64,000 nucleotides of DNA. It comes from Sthenelais limicola (Eukaryota > Annelida > Polychaeta > Phyllodocida > Sigalionidae). Below the pieces are notes generated by a model. It made no database searches. It was not told the origin of the DNA and saw only the letters and a program-made list of their open reading frames with translations. The translations under genes were made by a program, and so were the position numbers. The DNA lies in contig OW804094.1 of assembly GCA_942159475.1 (NCBI GenBank), positions 10,759,555 through 10,823,554 on the forward strand, given 5' to 3'. Positions 56,316-64,000 of this stretch are shown one piece after another. How positions within the stretch are numbered: the stretch's first letter is position 1; every line of letters starts with the position of its first letter.

Positions 56316-57795
56316 TCCCAACAGACAGGTCAGGTAAATAGCCCAGTGTTATGTAACTGTTGCATAGGCCTAGCAAAGGGTAAACATGGAGAACCGAAAG
56401 GATGGTCAACACCAAAACCAACGCAGTTATAAAATAATTCTCACATTAATTTTTATTTGGGGCATTTTATAATAAATGAAAATTAGCAAATGGAATTTAG
56501 GTTGTGTTAATGTGAAGATGTCTGTTATATGAGTTTATCAGGTGTCGGAGCCGGTGTGAAGGGTATATAGGCACAGATGAGATATTTCTATGAATAATTG
56601 AGAAAAAGCAAAAATGTTGACCTTTTTTTCCATAAGTTCTCAGGCAAACAATTAAGATTCAGTATGCAGGCCATCTGCCAGTTTTTAGTGTCAGGGAAAC
56701 TGTTATCCAATTAAAGTGTTTAAAAGTAGGCCAATACAGGCTGTTATCCAATTAAAATGTTTAAAAGTAGGTCAAAGCGTCTCACATAAAGCTGCTCTCT
56801 CAGTTAACACCAGACAAAAACAACTCTTTTTTTTCTTTTTCTTTTCTTTTTTTATTCAGCATGTGAACAAATAACTACTTTCTGTCCTGGGGTCGATCAC
56901 ACTATTTTACATCGTACCCTCTGCTCATTATGTAGGTTTTCCTGGAATTTCTGGTTCACATTATAGTTGGGGGACCCACCTAGCAGCTTCCCTGTGATGG
57001 CTTCACTTATTATCGCTCACTTTTGATTGGCCAATTCTATTCAATTTTTTAATTAACTTATAACAGCGGATATTGATAAAATCAACCAATTACATTATAA
57101 TATGAATAAATTACATGTTGTCATAATAGGTGAGAATACAGCATTAACCAATCAAATTGCTTGAAACTAGGTCATCTCCATTACAAGCCATATTGTATTT
57201 TACTTGCGATGTTGACTGAGATTATGTCATTAGGCTACTTATTGTACTAATTACTTCTAAGCACCATTAAAGTGTCAAATTTTAAGCCTTTCCAAAGCTT
57301 TAAGCTTTGTTATGCTCTGGAGGGAGCAAAACCTTTCCAAGCCTCAGGCATAGGGGAAAAGTTGTTTTTTTAAACAAAATTTAACAAATTATGCCAAGTA
57401 TTTAATAATTAGAAAAAAGAGGAATGATGAGAAATGAATAAATGAAGACAGCTGTCTCATGGTTATAAATTACAGCTATTTTACGAGAGTCACAAATATA
57501 TTGGATTCTGTGATTCAGTGTTACATACATAAATAAATTCAGCAATATCAACAGGAACATACAATGCCCAGTCTAATATAATAACAATGCACGAGGGTAC
57601 AGTCCCTCCTAGAAATAACCAAATCTCAATTGGGGAAGAAGAGGTAGGATACTATACAATAATTTTGCAAAAAGCAATAATAATAATAATAATAACCTAG
57701 AGATCAGAGTACGATGAACATCAATCACTTGTAGACATATATACGATAAGGGTAGTTAGAGCTCAAAGGAAGTATTTTTTTATTGTACAACAAAG
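56316..57795. other. Intergenic region between the two receptor genes
   Basis: No coding frame recognised. A short duplicated segment (CTGTTATCCAATTAAA.TGTTTAAAAGTAGG) is at 56700-56772 and an AAT microsatellite at 57680-57700. The 3' end of the GPCR gene, including its AATAAA, lies at the right edge. Confidence 0.5.
57779..57784 (-). terminator. Polyadenylation signal of the LRR-GPCR gene
   Basis: AATAAA on the minus strand, 11 bases after the TAA stop. The closeness to the stop supports the assignment of the last exon. Confidence 0.65.
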
Positions 57796-57921
57796 TTAAG
57801 ACTTGTGCGTTGACACAGTACGCCTCAGTATATAGGAGACGAGTTTACCAAGGGATTGGATGTCATCTTTAGGTTCAAGTCCTACTTCTGTACTCACTGA
57901 CAGGCCGACAAACAGCTCCCC
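57796..57921 (-). CDS. GPCR last exon: kinase-like C-lobe end
   Basis: 126 bp, acceptor gttccag|GGGGAG, phase 0, 41 codons plus TAA. It encodes GELFVGLSVST and then EPKDDIQSLGKLVSYIL. The DD-I-x-S-L-G pattern is that of the kinase alpha-F helix. The protein then stops 11 residues later, so the rest of a kinase C-lobe is absent. Confidence 0.75.
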   Translation of the reverse strand, partial: GELFVGLSVSTEVGLEPKDDIQSLGKLVSYILRRTVSTHKS

Positions 57922-60900
57922 CTGGAACACAACAAGCAAAGTCTTAATACACTATGTAATGTTATGGCAGAGCCATTAAACTTAAAGATTCTAAATAAGG
58001 CTAAATGATATGTATAGATCTGAGAATATTTAGTAATGCGCAGATTAGAGAATGTGTTAGATAATGTAGGGTGAACCTTATTTTTTTCTTTTCAATTTGT
58101 CTTATTTTACATATTTTTATTACATTAATCAATACCTACATGGGGGGAAAGTCTAACTAACACTACCCACCCTGGAACTAGTCAGACATTACACATAAGA
58201 CAAATAGGGTGTCACAACACCATATGGCATACATACAGGTTACACAGTGTACACATGACATAAGACAATACGGTAGTAATCACAAATATAAGCTGCAGTG
58301 TATAAGAAGGGCATCTGTTGGTTCATATAGGAGTATACATACATAAAGCACTGTACTGCAAACCCCCTCCATACGCAATGTAGCAGTATCGAGTATCTGT
58401 GTAACCACAGTACTACATATATATATGTATACTTCATACATACATATATACATGTTACATTTACATGTTTTCAATACATGAATCAATACCTACATGGGGG
58501 GAAAGTGTGATGGAGATATTGTTAGGTTCCAGGTCAGAACAACACAGGTTTTTTTCATGTATTTCCCGCAGTGTGGCGGTCAACTCCATACACACAGCAT
58601 ATGCCAACTTGATGGGGACCACCTCAAACTTAGCAAGGTAAGCCTTCAAGTCAGTTTGCCCAGGGGTCGGCTTATAATACACCATGGCTGAAAAAAACAT
58701 CAATGCAATATGAATATTACTCATTTAAAGCATAATTCGGTTAGAGTTCCCTCTGACCCATTTTAAAAGGGTGTTGCCAAGGAATATGCCCCCATAAGGG
58801 TAAGGCATTTCACTATTTTTAAGGTATCATGTAAATACAACATTTGTGATCCGTTTTAGGAAAGTGAGTCATAAGTCGCAAAAATATGGATTTTGAGATA
58901 TCAAAATATTTGAAAAGAGGAGATCAAGGTGATTCCAATGATAGTAGACACTAGGACACCCAATAAGGATTTCTAGATTATAAGTTTGATATTTTCATAC
59001 AAAGGCCTTCAAAACGCAAAGGTGTATTTGATACATTATCCTGAAATTTGTTACATGGACTTATATGACTATAAGTGCTAAACCCCCTAAGAATCAGAAC
59101 ATTTCACTAATAATATCTTGTGAAAAAATCACTTTGAAAAATATCAATTTTGCGACTTATGACTCATTTTCCTGTAAGACATCACATTTATATAATCACA
59201 GGGTAATGTGAGATAAACAGATTCCCTATGTAGACTGCAATAACTGACACTTACACCAGAAGAATGCAGATCTGAATTACCAGTGCATTCTTTGAGACTT
59301 CTGAGCGGACTCTATTATTTTTTAGAGTCCGCTCAGGCAACTCACACTTTTGAACAAACAGAGTTTTTATAATAGACTTGTTCTAGTTGTTTTATTCTCC
59401 TCCTCAATGCAACCTAGGAGCATTGGGTCAGATTTTCAGAAAATGTACAATTTGCAGCTGTACACATTTAGTAAATTCTGCTAAATTAGGTTGCAATTTG
59501 GTCAATACTAAGTAAATTCGACTATATTCGGCATTGCATTGATTCTAGCAGTCTGTCTGTCTGGTTAGGTTGGACTGTATTTTGAACTTTATTTTCGTCT
59601 GAAATTCAGGTTATTTGAGAGGATTGGATAAAGCGAATTGTGCATTTTCTGAAAACTTTACCCCATTGCAGATCTTAAAGCTACTTTTACAAACAATGTA
59701 TTAAAAATGTGGATTAAAAATATGGGTTACTATATAATATAATATGAATGATATAAAATTTAGTGACTTACATGTTGCATTAGAGGCCATTGATGTGGCC
59801 TCTGCCTTCCGAGATGCTTTCTAAATAACAAGAGTTGTATTCCGTTATATATTTTACACTCTAGGTCCAAACCCTCAGATCAGATAAGTATGGTAAGTCA
59901 GCCTACTTTGCTAATAGATTTCTCGCCTATGGCTCGGGGTTTTAATCGGAATATAATGACATTTTGCAGTCTTAATGGAATCATAATGGCACTTTGCGGT
60001 TTGAGGCGAGAGGCTTTCCCTTTGTTTGAAGGGACTCTCTCAACTTTGGGCCTAGACTTTTTAATAATATTGGCGCAATACATGAATTAATTCTCCAATG
60101 TACAAGAAACCAATGGAACAAATATAAGAGATTTAATTTTCTTTAGATATAAATATTGTTATGGCCTGTTCTGAAAATTGAACATGTAGCAACGTAAGAT
60201 ATATACTCACAGCCTTGACTCTGATGGAGGAGATGGTGTAGAGTAGAGGGTTGATAGCACTGTTGATGGGCAGCAAGAAGACTACCACCCAAGCATACAC
60301 CTCACCAGGTATTGATATACCTGCCCCAGCCAAAGCACCTGCAATATATTGGTACGTTATACAAGCATACACCTCACCAGGTATTGATATACCTGCCCCA
60401 GCCAAAGCACCTGCAATATATTGGTATGATATACAAGCATACACCTCACCAGGTATTGATATACCTGCCCCAGCCAAAGCACCTGCAATATATTGGTACG
60501 TTATACAAGCATACACCTCACCAGGTATTGATATACCTGCCCCAGCCAAAGCACCTGCAATATATTGGTACGTTATACAAGCATACACCTCACCAGGTAT
60601 TGATATACCTGCCCCAGCCAAAGCACCTGCAATATATTGGTACGTTATACAAGCATACACCTCACCAGGTATTGATATACCTGCCCCAGCCAAAGCACCT
60701 GCAATATATTGGTACGTTATACAAGCATACACCTCACCAGGTATTGATATACCTGCCCCAGCCAAAGCACCTGCAATATAATTATAGCAAACATTGATAT
60801 TACACGTGATACATGTGATTTATTTCACCCTTGATATGCTCAGCCCATAGAGATAACATAGGCTCTGTATATTGTTTAGTTGGTCAATAACTGAAGCGAT

Positions 60901-63900
60901 ATTGCTCGCGGCAATACAGGGCTAACCTAGGCCAGCGAAAGACATCAGTTATATTCAAAGGTTTCAATTGGTTGATGGTCGTAGGCAGAGATATTATGAA
61001 TTTATGAGGGTGAGATAAACCTTTAATTGCACTTATGCCAATCAGTGTTTTGATATTTGATGAAACATATGTTTCAGGAAAATGAGTCATAAGTCGCAAA
61101 ATATGGATTTTGAAACATCACCATATTTAAAAAGAGGAGATCAAGCCGATTCCAATGATACTAAACATTAGGGCACCTAATATGTATTTCTATATTTTAG
61201 TTTGATATTTCAATGTTTGAAAAGAAAGGTTTGCAATGTTTCTGGATAGGTAATTACCAGTACAGTAACTAAATATAGTCCATATGAAGGCCTTCTAAAC
61301 ATAAAGATATATTTAATACAATGTCCCGAAATTTCTCACATAGATTCATATGACTATAAGTGCTAAACCCTATAAAGATCAGAACATTTCAATAAGAGAT
61401 CTTGTAGAAAAAACACTTTGAAAAATATCAATTTTGCGACTTTTGACTCTTTTTCCTGAAACACATCACAATTGCACTTATGCCAATCAGTGTTTTGATA
61501 TTTGATGCAAAATCGCTTTGGGCTACCGTCATCAGTATCGGGCTACTGCCAACAATGTCACTCCCACATCTGACGATGAGCAATTTTATATAACTGTATG
61601 TTTGATATCAGAGCCAATAATAGGAAAGTGCCAATAATGATCAACACTATACTACTAAAAATACATACAGGTACCAAGATCTATGTACTAATTGTTCAAT
61701 GTATACTACAATAATTGTGCAGGGAGGCCAACTGTATGTAAACAGGATCTATCTGGAGATACATAGATCAATCTATCTCGATTTATATCTTTAGATGTAT
61801 ATATCTGAGGATCCATATATAGTATTCACTGACGTCACAGTGCTCGCTGCGGCTCGCCAGATTCTGTGTCAAGCCTTGTGAATATTAGCTGAACATATAG
61901 ATATGCTCTGCTAAATCAATCAATGGACGACTCCATTAGTGTTCGTAAGAATTCAACCGACTCTTCCAATGATGTGACAATGGTCATTACCTGAACAAAG
62001 TTCAGTCTGCATATACAATTATTCCGTAATAAAGGAAGAAACGAAATAAAATCTTTTAACCCTCTAAACTGGAAAGCCTGTCAATCTAGTGCCTACCGCT
62101 CCACAATATGGCGGCCAGTGGAGTTAGCCGATGACTGAGGTGACATTGTGTGAATACTATGTATTCATTGAAAGTTCATTCAACTACTGTTGATAAAATC
62201 CAACTTACCCATAAGGTTGATAGGTATCCAGCAGATGAAGTCAGTGAAGACAACAAGAGTAAGGTGCCTTGCCAGCGCAATGTCATTCTGATTAGGCTTC
62301 TGACCCTGTTTGAACCTAAGATTATGATATTAGTTTACTGAAAGCTTCTTTCATGAAATTAGCAGTCTATGTTTCCATTAATGAAATTAGCAGTCTATGC
62401 TTCCATTAATGATAACTGTTATAAATATTTATATAGAGAAGCCATGGACATTTAAGAGCTTACCGTTTAGTTTTAGATCCACTCTCCTTGACAGAATAGA
62501 ATAAGTAGGAATAACTGATGAAAATGAACATGAAGCATGAAAAGTTCAATACATGGGAAATAGCAACTGAGTACTGCCACCCAGGACTCTCATCCCTTGT
62601 CAAATAGATAGATATGCAGACACTAGATTTGCCATAGTACCTCTCACCAAAATATGAAATGGGCAACATTGGCAGAACAGAGATCACCAAACCAAGCAAC
62701 CAAACAAAAGCCATCGCCATTTTCGCCTGTTTCATGCCAAATTTTGCACCTTGTAAGGGATAAACAATCTTATAGAAGCGATCGCCTGATATGACACATA
62801 AAATAAACACAGAGGTTTCACTAGAAAATGTGTTAATAAGACCTAGGATTTGGCAGACAGCACTTCCAGTCCATGACTCAGCATATTCGATGTAGACTCC
62901 CCTATAGAAGGCATCTACTGATGCCAACACAACCATGTAAACACCCATGAAGAAATCAGCCACCGCAAGGTTCATAACACTGTACGAATACACATTCATC
63001 TTCTCTGTTGTTCTGTAGATTAAGACAAAAAGATTTCCAAGCAGTGCCATCATTCCAAAGACCCATAGAAATACTTTGAGGACATCTCTTCTCATGAGAT
63101 CCTCACATGAACTGAATTCATCCCGCGGAGGGAGGCAGTCCTCTTCGAGTACTCGGTCACCCACGAAGCAGCAGAATTTGAAAAGATCACTGTGTAATGA
63201 TTTTAAACTCTCTAAATATGCAAGTTCTTGTTTTGAGACATCAAAATCAGGGTTGATGCTGATGTTGAGATATTCCAGTTTAGGAAGGTCAATAAGCACA
63301 TTCTCCAAGGTTAAAATCTTATTCAAGGACAAATCAAGTGACCCCAACTTTGTCATGCCCTTAAAAGCATCTTCTTCAACCACCTCTATTCCAAGATTCT
63401 TCAAATTTAAAATCTTCATAGACTCTAAACCATAGAAGGCATAACTCCTTAAATACTGAACATTGAGATTACCAGTGAAGTTTAGAGACCTTAGATTCCC
63501 TAAACTTGAAAATACATAACTTGGTATTTCTTCAATATCATTAAAACTTAAATCAAGCAAATACAAATTGATAAGTGGATCAAGACACCCTACAGGGATG
63601 TTAACCAATTCATTGTAACTCAATACAAGCTCTCCAAGGAAGGAAAACCCTTCAAAAGTGGAGTTATCCAGTGCTATTTTGTTTGAAGTCAAGTCAATCC
63701 TCCTGGCATCTTTGGAGAGGGTGATGGGTAGTGTTTGTAAGGACTGGGAGGTACAGGAGTACACTAGACCAGTACACAGGCAGGTTTTAGGGCAGGCTAT
63801 GTCACAATACCATTCATCATTGCCTGCCACACACTGCTTCACTCCATCACATCTCTGCATATTGGAAACACACTTGTGCTCCCCAACACACCGCAGATGT

Positions 63901-63919
63901 CCTGGGCATGTGAAGACAC
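57796..63919 (-). CDS. LDLa-LRR G-protein-coupled receptor with kinase-like tail (5' incomplete)
   Basis: Six exons join in phase: 63919-62465, 62315-62209, 60338-60211, 59820-59772, 58687-58494 and 57921-57796. The product starts inside the window with an LDLa module, then a Cys-rich cap, about six leucine-rich repeats, and a Cys-rich hinge before TM1. A rhodopsin-type 7TM region follows (GDRF after TM3, FTDFICW in TM6, NPLLY in TM7), the layout of relaxin-receptor/GRL101-like receptors. A short basic linker leads into about 105 residues resembling a protein-kinase C-lobe. It has IHEKN and then CSDLEPNN where HRDLKPxN is expected, GLS without the preceding DF, and DDIQSLG like the alpha-F helix. 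N-lobe and catalytic residues are missing, so no phosphotransfer is expected. It is a membrane receptor; the ligand is unknown. Confidence 0.85.
57922..58493 (-). other. Intron of the LRR-GPCR gene
   Basis: GT-AG intron between the two kinase-like exons; AT-rich, with ATAT/ATAC runs at 58410-58460. No additional exon seen. Confidence 0.6.
58494..58687 (-). CDS. GPCR exon: kinase-like segment
   Basis: 194 bp, acceptor tttttcag|CCATGG, donor CCCCAT|gtaggt. The encoded stretch runs from a hinge-like MVYYKPTPGQTDLKAYLAK through a helix (KLAYAVCMELTATLREIHEKN) to a catalytic-loop relic CCSDLEPNNISI. The Asp and the last Asn of HRDLKPxN survive; His, Arg and Lys do not. The next potential donor, four bases on, would break the phase. 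Confidence 0.78.
58842..59189 (+). mobile_element. TIR-B element in GPCR intron
   Basis: CATTTGTGATCCGTTTTAGG to CTGTAAGACATCACATTTAT; it lacks about 80 bp of the interior. Confidence 0.75.
59302..59335. repeat. 13-bp perfect hairpin
   Basis: TGAGCGGACTCTA and TAGAGTCCGCTCA flank an 8-base AT-rich loop. It is in a GPCR intron; no repeat family was recognised. Confidence 0.75.
59422..59668 (+). mobile_element. TIR-A element in GPCR intron
   Basis: ATTGGGTCAGATTTTCAGAA to TGCATTTTCTGAAAACTTTACCCCAT; the full interior is present with a duplicated TCTG. Confidence 0.75.
59772..59820 (-). CDS. GPCR exon: juxtamembrane linker
   Basis: 49 bp, acceptor gttatttag|AAAGCA, donor GCAACAT|gtaagt; it encodes KASRKAEATSMASNAT. 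It enters in phase 0 and leaves in phase 1, which fits both neighbours. Its basic, small-residue composition suits a cytoplasmic linker after TM7. Confidence 0.65.
60211..60338 (-). CDS. GPCR exon: third extracellular loop and TM7
   Basis: 128 bp from the nearest acceptor (attgcag|GTGCTT) to donor AAGGCT|gtgagt. It encodes ALAGAGISIPGEVYAWVVVF and LLPINSAINPLLYTISSIRV, with the TM7 NPxxY motif. The frame stays open upstream through six further repeat copies, each with its own acceptor. Confidence 0.88.
60290..60780 (-). repeat. 72-bp repeat, seven copies, spanning a splice acceptor
   Basis: Starts at 60291, 60363, 60435, 60507, 60579, 60651 and 60723, nearly identical. On the minus strand each unit is about 23 bp of intron end (ATATATTGCAG) plus the first 49 bp of the TM7 exon. 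Since 72 is divisible by three, all copies are open in the receptor frame, each adding 24 residues that start ALAGAGISIPGEVYAC. Confidence 0.95.
61026..61062 (+). repeat. 37-bp direct repeat, left
   Basis: ATTGCACTTATGCCAATCAG continuing to TTTGATATTTGATG, identical to 61471-61507 on the other side of a TIR-B element. Confidence 0.9.
61063..61470 (+). mobile_element. TIR-B element between long direct repeats
   Basis: The left terminus is unusual (AAACATATGTTTCAGGAAAA, without GATCCG). The right terminus is normal (CCTGAAACACATCACA). All interior blocks are present. Confidence 0.8.
61471..61507 (+). repeat. 37-bp direct repeat, right
   Basis: Second copy of 61026-61062. The two sequences diverge at once outside it (AAACATATG versus CAAAATCGC). 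Confidence 0.9.
61508..62208 (-). other. Intron of the LRR-GPCR gene
   Basis: Part of the long intron between the TM6 and TM7 exons. A fragment of TIR element D (CACTGACGTCACAGTGCTCG) lies at about 61831. No extra exon in phase was found. Confidence 0.5.
62209..62315 (-). CDS. GPCR exon: third cytoplasmic loop and TM6
   Basis: 107 bp, acceptor ataatcttag|GTTCAA, donor CTTATGG|gtaagt. It encodes FKQGQKPNQNDIALARHLTL and VVFTDFICWIPINLM, the TM6 signature of leucine-rich-repeat GPCRs. Phases 2 and 1 match the flanking exons. Confidence 0.88.
62354..62412. repeat. 29-bp tandem duplication
   Basis: ATGAAATTAGCAGTCTATGT and TTCCATTA, repeated once with a single T-to-C change, in a GPCR intron. 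Confidence 0.85.
62465..63919 (-). CDS. GPCR exon: LDLa, leucine-rich repeats, TM1-TM5
   Basis: 1.45-kb exon, acceptor ttttaattccag|GTGTCT, donor ACTAAACG|gtaagc. In order it encodes an LDLa module (six Cys, with RCDGVKQC and GNDEWYC), an LRR N-cap (CPKTCLC), about six LRRs (LDLSFNDIEEIP is typical) and a C-terminal Cys cluster. TM1 (FLWVFGMMALLGNLFVLIYR), TM2 (NLAVADFFMGVYMV), TM3 with GDRFYKIVYPL in place of DRY, TM4 and TM5 follow. An ATG at 63957 lies upstream of the acceptor and is intronic; the true 5' exons are outside the window. Confidence 0.88.
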
Positions 63920-64000
63920 CTGGAATTAAAACATTGGAGTTTGAGCAATCTGAAAGCATTCATAAATCTACTCAACTAGTTCATTGCCAATTGATTTTTG

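Noticed and set aside
59245..59300. Possible extra exon between the GPCR linker and the kinase-like exons
   Set aside because: Acceptor-like CAG and donor-like gtaagt flank it, but every frame is either stopped or out of phase with the neighbours.
60251..60797. Two overlapping plus-strand frames rich in repeated peptides
   Set aside because: They are the opposite strand of the 72-bp repeat that belongs to the TM7 exon region of the GPCR gene; the unit length keeps every frame open.
1..64000. tRNA or rRNA genes
   Set aside because: No cloverleaf with A- and B-box sequence and no ribosomal core sequence was recognised by eye; a covariance search was not possible here.

Overview
This is a gene-poor, repeat-rich piece of an animal nuclear genome. 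GT-AG introns, cadherin, Cys-loop receptor and LDLa/LRR-GPCR exons, a Gypsy LTR retrotransposon, LINEs and dozens of small inverted-repeat elements all point to a metazoan. The gene mix and AT-rich, repeat-dense composition fit a marine invertebrate (echinoderm, hemichordate or lophotrochozoan), but the species cannot be named from the sequence alone.

Three kinds of host gene are visible, all on the minus strand. (1) Two tandem copies of a two-exon secreted cadherin lie at 6490-8639 and 25600-27752. Each encodes 611 aa: a signal peptide and five cadherin repeats, with no membrane anchor. (2) A Cys-loop (nicotinic-receptor-like) subunit lies at 45565-53829. Seven exons can be assembled in phase, including the 45-bp and 110-bp exons typical of nicotinic receptor genes and a 25-nt microexon. 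(3) The 3' part of an LDLa-LRR-7TM receptor gene lies at 57796-63919. Its cytoplasmic tail runs in phase into a degenerate protein-kinase C-lobe, so it appears to be a GPCR-pseudokinase fusion. The exon carrying TM7 is preceded by seven in-frame 72-bp repeats, each of which copies the splice acceptor.

Layout: 1-6489 holds only repeats. Cadherin copy 1 (6490-8639) has an 11.6-kb Gypsy element (8844-20487) inserted about 200 bp upstream of its start codon. The Gypsy element has nearly identical 410-bp LTRs, a broken gag-pol, an AT-hook tail after integrase, and a third ORF encoding a zinc-finger/coiled-coil protein. A 69-bp satellite, a 73-bp pyrimidine-rich array and small inverted-repeat elements fill 20.5-25.6 kb, followed by cadherin copy 2. 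From 28 to 42 kb there are three LINE remnants (one near full length but with a mutated catalytic residue) and a 1.1-kb GTA-rich satellite. The two receptor genes occupy 45.5-64 kb, and their introns are full of the same small elements, a possible solo LTR and a 53-bp array.

Two families of terminal-inverted-repeat elements dominate: TIR-A (about 245 bp) and TIR-B (about 420 bp), with roughly fifteen copies or fragments each. No transposase for them is seen. No tRNA, rRNA or CRISPR array was recognised.
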